Shown here: positions 9,495 through 17,619 of the stretch, in pieces
Layout of the letters: the number at the start of each line of letters is the position of its first letter
How positions within the stretch are numbered: position 1 is the first letter of the stretch
Assembly: GCF_004023625.1 (NCBI RefSeq)
Contig: NZ_RPDJ01000011.1
Location: forward strand, 1-64,000
DNA from: Streptomyces cavernae
Lineage (GTDB): Bacteria; Actinomycetota; Actinomycetes; Streptomycetales; Streptomycetaceae
Direction of reading: 5' to 3'
DNA length: 64,000 bases
The notes under the pieces: model-generated
What the model was told of the DNA's origin: nothing
The model's database searches: none
The model's input: only the letters and a program-made list of their open reading frames with translations
Position numbers and translations under genes: made by a program

Positions 9495-10145
9495 ATCAGC
9501 GCCGAGCCCCGCATCAACGACCGGATTCGCGTTCCCGAGGTGCGACTTGTCGGTCCCAGTGGCGAGCAGGTGGGCATTGTGCCGCTTGCCAAGGCCCTGG
9601 AGCTTGCGCAGGAGTACGACCTCGACCTGGTCGAGGTGGCGGCGAACGCCCGCCCGCCGGTCTGCAAGCTCATGGACTACGGGAAGTTCAAGTACGAGTC
9701 GGCCATGAAGGCCCGTGAGGCGCGCAAGAACCAGGCGCACACGGTCATCAAGGAGATGAAGCTCCGGCCGAAGATCGACCCGCACGACTACGACACCAAG
9801 AAGGGTCACGTCGTCCGGTTCCTCAAGCAGGGCGACAAGGTCAAGATCACGATCATGTTCCGTGGTCGCGAGCAGTCCCGGCCCGAGCTGGGCTACCGAC
9901 TGCTGCAGCGTCTCGCGGAGGATGTCCAGGACCTCGGTTTCGTCGAGTCGAACCCGAAGCAGGACGGCCGGAACATGATCATGGTTCTCGGTCCGCACAA
10001 GAAGAAGACCGAGGCGATGGCCGAGGCCCGTGAGGCCCAGGCGGCTCGCAAGGCGTCGGCGAAGGCCAACCCGGGTCGTTCGCAGAACGCGGCCGATACC
10101 GAGGCCGACGTCGAGGCCCCGGCCGAGGCTTCCGCCGAGGCCTGA
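9495..10145 (+). CDS. infC: translation initiation factor IF-3
   Basis: The 216-residue protein matches IF3 throughout: an N-terminal domain from EPRINDRIRVPEVRL, the linker VCKLMDYGKFKYE, and a C-terminal domain with KGHVVRFLKQGDKVKITIMFRGRE. IF3 binds the 30S subunit and rejects wrong start codons. The start is ATC at 9495, four bases after the strong Shine-Dalgarno AGGAGG. No ATG, GTG or TTG fits, because the only upstream in-frame GTG (9471) precedes the ribosome binding site. Non-AUG infC starts allow IF3 to repress its own synthesis in E. coli and Bacillus. The C-terminus has an Ala/Glu-rich acidic tail typical of actinobacteria. Confidence 0.95.
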   Translation: MSAEPRINDRIRVPEVRLVGPSGEQVGIVPLAKALELAQEYDLDLVEVAANARPPVCKLMDYGKFKYESAMKAREARKNQAHTVIKEMKLRPKIDPHDYDTKKGHVVRFLKQGDKVKITIMFRGREQSRPELGYRLLQRLAEDVQDLGFVESNPKQDGRNMIMVLGPHKKKTEAMAEAREAQAARKASAKANPGRSQNAADTEADVEAPAEASAEA

Positions 10146-10296
10146 ATCCCAGGGCGCATGCCCCGGGACCCCTGACGCGAGTCGGGGGAGTCCAGGGACA
10201 CCAGTCCAGGGATGTCATTCGATACATCTGACGTTCCGCCGTGCCCGGTTTCGCGACCGGGCATCGGAGCGCCACTGACGAGGAGAGAACGGCGCT

Positions 10297-10491
10297 ATGC
10301 CGAAGAACAAGTCGCACAGCGGTGCCAGCAAGCGCTTCAAGGTCACCGGCTCCGGCAAGGTGCTCCGTGAGCGCTCCGGCAAGCGCCACCTGCTCGAGCA
10401 CAAGTCGTCCCGCGTGACGCGCCGCCTCACCGGCAACGCCGAGATGGCCCCGGGCGACGCCAAGAAGATCAAGAAGCTTCTCGGCAAGTGA
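10297..10491 (+). CDS. rpmI: 50S ribosomal protein bL35
   Basis: The 64-residue basic protein begins PKNKSHSGASKRFKVTGSGKV, the canonical L35 start, and ends with a Lys-rich helix. It is the middle gene of infC-rpmI-rplT. The 150-base gap after infC contains a 9-bp hairpin (GTGCCCGGT/ACCGGGCAT near 10240) that could affect processing or coupling. Shine-Dalgarno GAGGAG precedes the ATG. Confidence 0.97.
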   Translation: MPKNKSHSGASKRFKVTGSGKVLRERSGKRHLLEHKSSRVTRRLTGNAEMAPGDAKKIKKLLGK

Positions 10492-10589
10492 GCCACGGCG
10501 CACCGCGCCTGCACTCACCCAAGGACCGGGACCCAATCGTTTCCGGGTCGTGTGACGACAACCACGGCCCCGCTACAAGGAGTTAACAA

Positions 10590-10973
10590 GTGGCACGCGT
10601 CAAGCGGGCAGTCAACGCCCACAAGAAGCGCCGGGCGATCCTCGAGCAGGCCTCCGGCTACCGCGGTCAGCGTTCGCGTCTGTACCGCAAGGCCAAGGAG
10701 CAGGTCACCCACTCGCTGGTCTACAACTACAACGACCGCAAGAAGCGCAAGGGCGACTTCCGTCAGCTGTGGATCCAGCGCATCAACGCCGCTGCCCGCG
10801 CCAACGGCATCACCTACAACCGCTTCATCCAGGGTCTGAAGGCCGCGAACATCGAGGTCGACCGCAAGATCCTGGCGGAGCTGGCCGTCAACGACGCGAA
10901 CGCGTTCGCCGCGCTGGTCGAGGTCGCCCAGAAGGCGCTGCCTTCGGACGTGAACGCGCCCAAGGCCGCGTGA
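10590..10973 (+). CDS. rplT: 50S ribosomal protein bL20
   Basis: The 127-residue basic protein has the L20 signature ARVKRAVNAHKKRRAIL at its start and RQLWIQRINAAARANG in the globular part. L20 is an early assembly protein of the large subunit and in several bacteria a repressor of its own operon. It starts with GTG seven bases after AAGGAG. The operon ends at the strong hairpin at 11005. Confidence 0.97.
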   Translation: MARVKRAVNAHKKRRAILEQASGYRGQRSRLYRKAKEQVTHSLVYNYNDRKKRKGDFRQLWIQRINAAARANGITYNRFIQGLKAANIEVDRKILAELAVNDANAFAALVEVAQKALPSDVNAPKAA

Positions 10974-11004
10974 CGCCGCGCTCGCTCGAGCCGGATGTGT
11001 AACC

Positions 11005-11036
11005 GGACCCGCAGGCTTCCCGCTGCCTGCGGGTCC
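11005..11036 (+). terminator. terminator of the infC operon
   Basis: GGACCCGCAGGC and GCCTGCGGGTCC form a perfect 12-bp stem with an 8-base loop, 32 bases after the rplT stop. Confidence 0.85.
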
Positions 11037-11112
11037 GAGTGCGTTCAAAAGCGGTGGTGGGTTCGCCTGAAGACCGCCACCCCGCCACCCCGCAACCCCC
11101 AAAGGTGAACCC

Positions 11113-11949
11113 ATGCCCCCGACCACCCCGGAGCTGATCTCCCCGCGGTCCTCCCGTGTCCTGGCCGCCCGGCGGCTGGCCAGGCGGAACTTCCGGGGGA
11201 AGGAGCGGCTGTTCCTCGCGGAGGGCCCGCAGGCCGTGCGGGAAGCGGTGGGTCACGGGCACGGAACACTCGTCGAACTGTTCGTGACCTTGGACGCGGC
11301 GGAGCGGTACGCCGACATCGTCGGCGACGCCCGCGGCGCCGGCGCCCGCGTCCACCTCGCCGCCGAGCAGGTGATCAACGATATCTCGACGACCGTCACC
11401 CCGCAGGGACTGGTCGGGATCTGCCGGTTCGTCGACACCCCCTTCGAGGACGTCCTCGCCGCCCGCCCCAAGCTCGTCGCCGTCCTGGCCCACGTCCGCG
11501 ACCCCGGCAACGCCGGCACCGTCCTCAGGTGCGCGGACGCCGCGGGAGCCGACGCCGTCGTACTCACCGACGCGTCCGTGGACCTCTACAACCCCAAGGC
11601 CGTCCGCGCCTCCGTCGGATCGCTGTTCCATCTGCCCGTCGCCGTCGGCGTTCCCGTCGAACACGTCGTCAGCGGGCTGCGGGGCGTCGGGGTGCGCGTC
11701 CTCGCGGCGGACGGTGCGGGTGATCACGACCTCGACGCCGAACTCGACGAGGGGACCATGGGCGGGCCCACCGCCTGGGTGTTCGGCAACGAGGCCTGGG
11801 GGCTCCCGGAGGAGACGCGCGCGCTGGCCGACGCCGTCGTGCGCGTGCCCATCCACGGAAAGGCCGAGAGCCTGAACCTCGCGACCGCCGCCGCCGTATG
11901 TCTGTATGCGTCCGCCCGTGCGCAGCGAGCCCCCCGTACCACCCATTGA
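11113..11949 (+). CDS. SpoU/TrmH-family RNA 2'-O-methyltransferase
   Basis: The 278-residue protein has an N-terminal RNA-binding substrate domain (FRGKERLFLAEGPQAVREA) and the C-terminal SPOUT knot. The three SpoU motifs are visible: NAGTVLRCADAAGADAVVLT, WVFGNEAWGLPEE and VPIHGKAESLNLATAAAV. It should methylate a ribose in 23S rRNA or tRNA using S-adenosylmethionine; the target nucleotide cannot be told. Its place between rplT and pheS suggests a translation role. AAAGGTG precedes the ATG. Confidence 0.9.
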   Translation: MPPTTPELISPRSSRVLAARRLARRNFRGKERLFLAEGPQAVREAVGHGHGTLVELFVTLDAAERYADIVGDARGAGARVHLAAEQVINDISTTVTPQGLVGICRFVDTPFEDVLAARPKLVAVLAHVRDPGNAGTVLRCADAAGADAVVLTDASVDLYNPKAVRASVGSLFHLPVAVGVPVEHVVSGLRGVGVRVLAADGAGDHDLDAELDEGTMGGPTAWVFGNEAWGLPEETRALADAVVRVPIHGKAESLNLATAAAVCLYASARAQRAPRTTH

Positions 11950-12030
11950 GGGGGATCCGTACCGTCACGTTCAGCTAGTAGGGTGACGGGCTCGGGGGCC
12001 CACGGCCAGTCCGAGAGGTGGGGTACGGGG

Positions 12031-13206
12031 ATGAGTGTCGGGACGAGCGGAACTCTGGGGGCACATGACGTGCGGGACACACCCGCGCCCCCGTCCTGCG
12101 ACACGGCCGGGCCCCCGCACGACAGCCCTCCCGCGCCCTCGCCCGGCGACCTCGGCGTCGACCCCGACGAACTGCCCGACGGCCTGGTCATCGCGGACGA
12201 GCACGGCCGGGTGATCTGCTTCAATGTCGCCGCCGCCCGTATCACCGCCACCCCCGCCGCCGAAGCGCTCGGCAGCCCGCTGGAACGCGCGCTCCCGTTA
12301 GAGGACCTCGAGGGCCGGCGCTGGTGGCAGTGCACCGACCCCTACGGAGGGCTCGCGATCAGGGTCGGGCAGCCGGAGCGCAATCTGCTACTGCCCGGCG
12401 GGCGCGAGGTCCTCGTCTCCGCCCGGTACGTCCGTACCGCACCCACCGGCCCCGTCCGCCGGGTCGTGGTGTCGCTGCGCGACACCGAGGCCCGCCGCCG
12501 CACCGAGCGCAGCCACGCCGAACTGATCGCCACGGTCGCCCACGAACTGCGCTCGCCGCTGACGTCGGTGAAGGGGTTCACGGCGACGCTGCTCGCCAAA
12601 TGGGAACGGTTCACCGACGACCAGAAGAAACTCATGCTGGAGACCGTCGACGCGGACGCCAACCGCGTGACACGCCTCATCGCCGAGCTCCTCGACATAT
12701 CCCGTATCGACTCCGGCCGCCTCGAGGTGCGCCGCCAGCCCGTCGACATCGGCGCCGCCGTCGGACGGCACATCCAGGCGTACGTCGCCTCCGGACAGTC
12801 CGCCGACCGCTTCCTGCTGCGCATCGAGCACCCGCTGCCCGACCTGTGGGCCGACCCAGACAAGATCGACCAGGTGCTGAGCAATCTTCTGGAAAATGCG
12901 GTGCGGCACGGCGAGGGAACCGTCACCATTGACATCACGCCCTCGGCCTCCCCGCGCGAGCGGGAGGAGGCCGGCACGTCCGTGACGGTGAGCGACGAGG
13001 GCCCAGGCATCCCGGAGGAATCCATGAACCGCGTCTTCACCCGCTTCTGGCGGGGCAGCAAGCGCGGTGGCACGGGCCTGGGCCTGTACATCGTCAAGGG
13101 CATCGTGGAAGCGCACGGCGGAACCATCACCGTCGGCCGGGCGCCCAGCGGCGGCGCCGAGTTCCGATTTACCCTGCCCGTGAGCGCTCCGGCCTATCTG
13201 ACCTGA
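12031..13206 (+). CDS. PAS-domain sensor histidine kinase with a TTA codon
   Basis: The 391-residue soluble kinase has an N-terminal PAS domain (about 45-110), HisKA with the phospho-acceptor H171 in ATVAHELRSPLTSVKGF, and an HATPase domain. The ATPase shows the N-box NLLENAVRHGEG, DEGPGIPEE and GGTGLGLYIVKGIVEAHGG. There is no transmembrane segment and no neighbouring response regulator, so it is an orphan cytoplasmic sensor. Leu90 is encoded by TTA (12298-12300), the codon read only by the bldA tRNA, so expression may follow development. The ATG at 12031 follows TACGGGG. An earlier GTG at 11983 overlaps a TAGGGT -10 box (11979-11984) and is unlikely. Confidence 0.88.
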   Translation: MSVGTSGTLGAHDVRDTPAPPSCDTAGPPHDSPPAPSPGDLGVDPDELPDGLVIADEHGRVICFNVAAARITATPAAEALGSPLERALPLEDLEGRRWWQCTDPYGGLAIRVGQPERNLLLPGGREVLVSARYVRTAPTGPVRRVVVSLRDTEARRRTERSHAELIATVAHELRSPLTSVKGFTATLLAKWERFTDDQKKLMLETVDADANRVTRLIAELLDISRIDSGRLEVRRQPVDIGAAVGRHIQAYVASGQSADRFLLRIEHPLPDLWADPDKIDQVLSNLLENAVRHGEGTVTIDITPSASPREREEAGTSVTVSDEGPGIPEESMNRVFTRFWRGSKRGGTGLGLYIVKGIVEAHGGTITVGRAPSGGAEFRFTLPVSAPAYLT

Positions 13207-13288
13207 TCCGGCCCGAGCCTCGCGGGCTTCTCCGTCTGCCTCGGGGCCCGGTCGTCAGTGGGCGTCCGAGAGCGGTTCCCACCCCCGT

Positions 13289-13401
13289 TAGACTCGGCCT
13301 TTGGCACCCATGCGTCCCCAAAGCGCCAGACGACGCGTTGACGATTCGTCCATGAGTCGGTGACGGGACCTCCAGCCAGCCAACCGGAAGCACGGGAAGA
13401 G
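13289..13401 (+). promoter_or_regulatory. predicted pheST promoter and leader
   Basis: TAGACT (13289-13294) is a good -10 box, giving a leader of about 100 bases before pheS. No T-box specifier structure or Phe-rich leader peptide was found by eye. Confidence 0.4.
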
Positions 13402-14526
13402 ATGTCGGCACCCAATAAGTCGTACGACCCAGTCGAGGTCGAGGCCTTGAAACCCGAAGAGATCGAGCGCATGCGGGACGAGGCGCTCGCCGCCTTCGCC
13501 GCCGCGGACTCCCTCGAAGCCCTCCAGGAGGCCAAGGTCGCGCACACCGGCGGCACCTCGCCGCTGGCCCTCGCCAACCGCGAGATCGGCGCCCTGCCCC
13601 CGCACGCCAAGGCCGACGCCGGCAAGCGCGTGGGTCAGGCCCGCGGCGCCGTGAACAAGGGCCTCGCCGCCCGCCAGGCGGAGCTGGAGGCCGAACGTGA
13701 CGCCCGCGTGCTGGTCGAGGAGGCCGTGGACGTCACGCTGCCCTACGACCGCGTACCGTCCGGCGCCCGCCACCCACTGACCACGATGATGGAGCGGGTC
13801 GCCGACGTCTTCGTCTCCATGGGCTACGAGATCGCCGAGGGCCCCGAGGTCGAGGCGGAGTGGTTCAACTTCGACGCCCTGAACTTCGGCCCCGACCACC
13901 CGGCGCGGCAGATGCAGGACACCTTCTTCGTGGAGGGCCCGAAGGGCGACCACGGCGAGTCGGGTGTCGTCCTGCGCACCCACACCTCGCCCGTGCAGGC
14001 TCGCGCCATGCTCGACCGGGAGCCCCCGGTCTACGTCGTCTGCCCCGGCCGCGTCTTCCGCACCGACGAGCTGGACGCCACCCACACCCCGGTCTTCCAC
14101 CAGATCGAGCTGCTCGCCGTCGACGAGGGCCTGACCATGGCCGACCTCAAGGGCACCCTCGACCACATGGTCCAGTCGCTCTTCGGCCCGGACATGAAAA
14201 CCCGGCTGCGCCCGAACTACTTCCCGTTCACCGAGCCGTCCGCCGAGATGGACATGCTCTGCTACGTGTGCAAGGGCGAGTCCGTCGGCAACCCCGACCG
14301 CGCCTGCCGCACCTGCTCCAGCGAGGGCTGGATCGAGCTCGGCGGCTGCGGCATGGTCAACCCGCGCGTCCTGACCGCCTGTGGTGTGGACCCGGAGAAG
14401 TACAGCGGATTCGCCTTCGGGTTCGGCATCGAGCGCATGCTCATGTTCCGCCACAACGTCGAAGACATGCGAGACATGGTCGAGGGTGACGTCCGGTTCA
14501 CCCGGCCGTTCGGGATGGAGATCTGA
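13402..14526 (+). CDS. pheS: phenylalanyl-tRNA synthetase alpha subunit
   Basis: The 374-residue protein is of the usual length for PheS. The N-terminal coiled coil precedes class II motifs: HPLTTMMERVADVFVSMGYEI, VVLRTHTSPVQARAM, the motif-2 region with GRVFRTDELDATHTPVFHQIE, and motif 3 GFAFGFGIERMLMFRHN. With PheT it forms the (alpha-beta)2 enzyme that charges tRNA-Phe. A zinc-like Cys cluster (CYVCKGES, CRTCSSEGW) is present, as in several actinobacterial PheS. GGGAAGAG precedes the ATG. The stop overlaps the pheT start by one base. Confidence 0.97.
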   Translation: MSAPNKSYDPVEVEALKPEEIERMRDEALAAFAAADSLEALQEAKVAHTGGTSPLALANREIGALPPHAKADAGKRVGQARGAVNKGLAARQAELEAERDARVLVEEAVDVTLPYDRVPSGARHPLTTMMERVADVFVSMGYEIAEGPEVEAEWFNFDALNFGPDHPARQMQDTFFVEGPKGDHGESGVVLRTHTSPVQARAMLDREPPVYVVCPGRVFRTDELDATHTPVFHQIELLAVDEGLTMADLKGTLDHMVQSLFGPDMKTRLRPNYFPFTEPSAEMDMLCYVCKGESVGNPDRACRTCSSEGWIELGGCGMVNPRVLTACGVDPEKYSGFAFGFGIERMLMFRHNVEDMRDMVEGDVRFTRPFGMEI

Positions 14527-17030
14527 TGCGGGTCCCGCTTTCTTGGCTGCGGGAGTACGTCGACCTGCCGGCGACGGAGACCGGCCGCGACGTCCAGGCC
14601 AAGCTCATTTCCGCCGGGCTCGAGGTGGAGACCGTCGAGCCGCTCGGCGACGGCCTCAAGGGCCCCCTCGTCGTCGGCCAGGTGCTGACCATCGAGGAAC
14701 TGGAGGGCTTCAAGAAGCCCATCCGCTTCTGCACCGTCGACGTCGGCCGGGCCAACGGCACCGGTGAGCCCCAGGAGATCGTCTGCGGCGCCCGCAACTT
14801 CGCCGTCGGCGACAAGGTCGTCGTCGTCCTCCCGGGCGCCGTGCTGCCCGGCGGCTTCGCGATCTCCGCGCGCAAGACGTACGGCAAGACCTCGCACGGC
14901 ATGATCTGCTCCGCCGACGAGCTGGGCATGGGCGACGACGGCAGCAAGGGCATCATCGTGCTGCCGCCCGAGCACGAGGTCGGCACCGACGCCATCGAGC
15001 TGCTCCAGCTCGTCGACGAGGTCCTCGACATCGCCGTCACCCCCGACCGCGGCTACGCGCTGTCGCTGCGCGGCGTGGCCCGCGAGACCGCGACCGCGTA
15101 CGGGCTGCCGCTGCTCGACCCGGCGCTGCTCGACGTCCCGGGCCCGAACGAGTTCGGCTACCCGGTCGAGGTCTCCGACCCGCTCGGCTGCGACCGCTTC
15201 ACCGCCCGCACGGTCACCGGGCTCGACCCCGAGGCCCGCTCCCCGATCTGGCTCAAGCGCCGTCTGCAGAAGGCGGGCATGCGCCCGATCTCGCTCGCCG
15301 TCGACATCACCAACTACGTGATGCTCGAGCTGGGGCAGCCGCTGCACGCCTATGACCGGGGCCGCGTCCAGGGCACCATCGGGGTGCGCCGCGCCGAGCA
15401 GGGCGAGAAGCTCGCCACCCTCGACGGAGTGGTGCGCACGCTCGACGCCGAGGACCTGGTGATCACCGACGACCGCGGCCCCATCGGCCTCGCGGGCGTC
15501 ATGGGCGGCGCCAACACCGAGATCGACGACACCGAGGGCACCACGACCGACGTCGTCATCGAGGCCGCCCACTTCGACCCGATCACGATCGCGCGCACGG
15601 CCCGCCGCCACAAGCTGTCCTCCGAGGCGTCCAAGCGCTTCGAGCGCGGAGTCGACCCGCTGGCCGCCGCCGCTGCCGCCCAGCGCACGGTCGACCTGCT
15701 GGTGCTGCTGGCGGGCGGCACCGCGGAAGCCGGCGTCACCGAGGTGATCGCCCCGTCCGCGCCGCGCACCATCACCATCCCGGCCGACCACCCGGACAAG
15801 GTCGCGGGCGTCGCCTACGGCCGTGAAACCGTCGTACGCCGTCTGCAGGAGATCGGCTGCGACGTCTACGGGCAGGACGAGCTGATCGTCACCGTCCCGT
15901 CCTGGCGGCCGGACCTCACCGACCCCAACGACCTCGCCGAAGAGGTCATCCGCCTGGAGGGCTACGAGAACCTGCCCTCCACCCTCCCCAAGCCCCCGGC
16001 GGGCCTGGGCCTGACCGACCGGCAGCGACTGCACCGCCGGGTCGGCCGCGCGCTGGCGGGGGCCGGATACGTCGAGGCGCTCAACTACCCGTTCCTCGGC
16101 GAGCACGTCTTCGACCAGCTCAGCCTCGCCACCGACGACCCCAAGCGCCGTGTCGTCAAGCTGGTCAACCCGCTCTCCGACGAGGAGCCCGCGCTGCGCA
16201 CCACGCTGCTGCCGGGCCTGCTCGCCGCGCTGCGCCGCAACGACGGCCGGGGCTCGCACGACCTGGCCCTGTTCGAGACCGGGCTGGTGTTCCACCCGCG
16301 GGAGGAGCTGAGCGTCGCCGGGCGGCTGCCCGTCGACCGGCGGCCCACCGACGACGAGATCACCACCCTCCTCGACGCGCTCCCCGAGCAGCCCCGGTAC
16401 GCCGCCGTGGTCCTCGCGGGCGCCCGCGAGCAGGCCGGCTGGTGGGGCAAGGGCCGTCCCTCCGACTGGGCCGACGCCGTCGAGGCCGCGCGCCTGCTGG
16501 CCGGCGAGGCCGGGGCCCGACTCATCGTCCGCGGTGGCCGGTACGGGCCGTGGCACCCCGGCCGGTGCGCCGAACTCGCGGTCGTCGTCGACGGCACGGA
16601 GCGGGTCATCGGGTACGCCGGTGAGCTGCACCCCGGCGTCCTGAAGACCCTGGGCCTGCCCGCGCGCACCTGCGCGATGGAACTGGACCTGGACCTGCTG
16701 GAGGAGGCGGGCGAGGGACTGCCGAAGGCTCCGCACATCTCGACCTTCCCGGTCGCCACCCAGGACGTGGCCCTCGTCGTCGACAAGACGGTCCCGCACG
16801 CCGACGTCGAGGCTGCGCTGCACGAGGGCGCGGGTCAACTCCTCGAGTCCATCCGGCTGTTCGACGTCTACGAGAGCGAGCAGCTGGGCGCCGGGAAGAA
16901 GTCCCTGGCGTACGCGTTGCGGTTCCGTGCCGCCGACCGCACGCTGACCGTGGACGAGGCGTCCGCGGCTCGTGACGCCGCGGTCTCTCTCGCCGCGGAG
17001 CGGACCGGGGCGGTGCTGCGGGGGGCGTAG
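14526..17030 (+). CDS. pheT: phenylalanyl-tRNA synthetase beta subunit
   Basis: The 834-residue protein has the full PheT order: an EMAP/tRNA-binding-like domain (about 40-155), the B3/B4 editing domain (HKLSSEASKRFERGVDP follows it), B5, the degenerate synthetase core, and the C-terminal ferredoxin-fold anticodon-binding domain (PHISTFPVATQDVALVVD). It is translationally coupled to pheS (TGATG). The editing domain removes Tyr mischarged on tRNA-Phe. Confidence 0.97.
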   Translation: MRVPLSWLREYVDLPATETGRDVQAKLISAGLEVETVEPLGDGLKGPLVVGQVLTIEELEGFKKPIRFCTVDVGRANGTGEPQEIVCGARNFAVGDKVVVVLPGAVLPGGFAISARKTYGKTSHGMICSADELGMGDDGSKGIIVLPPEHEVGTDAIELLQLVDEVLDIAVTPDRGYALSLRGVARETATAYGLPLLDPALLDVPGPNEFGYPVEVSDPLGCDRFTARTVTGLDPEARSPIWLKRRLQKAGMRPISLAVDITNYVMLELGQPLHAYDRGRVQGTIGVRRAEQGEKLATLDGVVRTLDAEDLVITDDRGPIGLAGVMGGANTEIDDTEGTTTDVVIEAAHFDPITIARTARRHKLSSEASKRFERGVDPLAAAAAAQRTVDLLVLLAGGTAEAGVTEVIAPSAPRTITIPADHPDKVAGVAYGRETVVRRLQEIGCDVYGQDELIVTVPSWRPDLTDPNDLAEEVIRLEGYENLPSTLPKPPAGLGLTDRQRLHRRVGRALAGAGYVEALNYPFLGEHVFDQLSLATDDPKRRVVKLVNPLSDEEPALRTTLLPGLLAALRRNDGRGSHDLALFETGLVFHPREELSVAGRLPVDRRPTDDEITTLLDALPEQPRYAAVVLAGAREQAGWWGKGRPSDWADAVEAARLLAGEAGARLIVRGGRYGPWHPGRCAELAVVVDGTERVIGYAGELHPGVLKTLGLPARTCAMELDLDLLEEAGEGLPKAPHISTFPVATQDVALVVDKTVPHADVEAALHEGAGQLLESIRLFDVYESEQLGAGKKSLAYALRFRAADRTLTVDEASAARDAAVSLAAERTGAVLRGA

Positions 17031-17046
17031 CCGCGACCGCGATCGA

Positions 17047-17074
17047 GGCGTGCCCGGAGGTCTCCGGGCACGCC
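17047..17074 (+). terminator. pheST terminator
   Basis: GGCGTGCCCGGAG and CTCCGGGCACGCC pair perfectly over 13 bp around a 2-base spacer, 16 bases after the pheT stop, followed by TCTTCTCGT. Confidence 0.85.
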
Positions 17075-17384
17075 TCTTCTCGTCCCCGCCCCTTCTCGTC
17101 CGCCGGCGCGTGGCTTCAGCCCTTCCGGCGATCCCCCTCACCCGCGCCGGACGCGGCACCGGGCGCACCACCCCACGTGACGCCGAGGCCGCGGACCGAC
17201 ACGTACCCGGCGATGCGCCCGGCGCCGCCGTTCGCCGGCACCGCACCTGCCGCTAGGCGCGGCGTGCGCCGTCCGCCCTGCCACGGAGTGTCGGGCAGGC
17301 AGCTGGGCGGACGGCGCGAAAACGGGCCGTCGCACTGTACGAGGGGGAGCCGACGGCCCGGCCGGCCTCTTGCGAGGCGTTTCA
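17075..17384. other. non-coding stretch with a long inverted repeat
   Basis: No convincing gene is seen here. GCGCCGTCCGCCC (17266-17278) and GGGCGGACGGCGC (17305-17317) form a perfect 13-bp stem, with a smaller CTGCC/GGCAG stem in the intervening 26 bases. Further on, GGGCCGTCG and CGACGGCCC can pair. It may be a bidirectional terminator or insulating structure between pheT and the next promoter. Confidence 0.5.
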
Positions 17385-17463
17385 GTCAACAGGTCCGAAA
17401 CTCGCTGCGACAGCGTACGCACGCCCCGTATGCGGGCATTCCGTTCACACCCCGTGTGAACGG
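17385..17463. promoter_or_regulatory. regulatory block A: spaced motifs with a 23-bp palindrome
   Basis: The order is GTCAACAGG (17385-17393), 34 bases, GTATGCGGGC (17428-17437), 8 bases, then CACAC-N5-GTGTGAA-like sequence (17446-17460). The last element lies in a perfect inverted repeat of CCGTTCACAC and GTGTGAACGG around three C residues (17441-17463). Another GTGTGAA half-site follows at 17468. A TAATCT -10 candidate lies at 17503. The same motifs with identical spacing occur at 19981-20056. The block precedes the XRE/TPR regulator gene by about 160 bases. Confidence 0.6.
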
Positions 17464-17619
17464 CCCGTGTGAAGCACGGGGTCGGACAGGCCGACCGCAC
17501 GCTAATCTGCCGGACGAGACGGGCTTTCCCGCTCCTTCGGCTGGGGGCCCGGGCATCTGACGGTCTGGCCGCTGCGGCCTGCCGGGCAGAGGCAGCCGTA
17601 CCGAGCCACCGGAGGGCAC

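Noticed and set aside
11983..12030. GTG at 11983 as start of the PAS kinase
   Set aside because: It overlaps the TAGGGT -10 box, so the codon would not be in the transcript; the ATG at 12031 has a G-rich ribosome binding site.
13207..13401. T-box or Phe attenuator before pheS
   Set aside because: No specifier loop, T-box sequence or Phe-codon-rich leader peptide could be found.
14262..17246. A very long open frame on the minus strand across pheST
   Set aside because: It is the antisense shadow of pheS and pheT, typical of high-GC DNA; its translation is low-complexity and matches no family.
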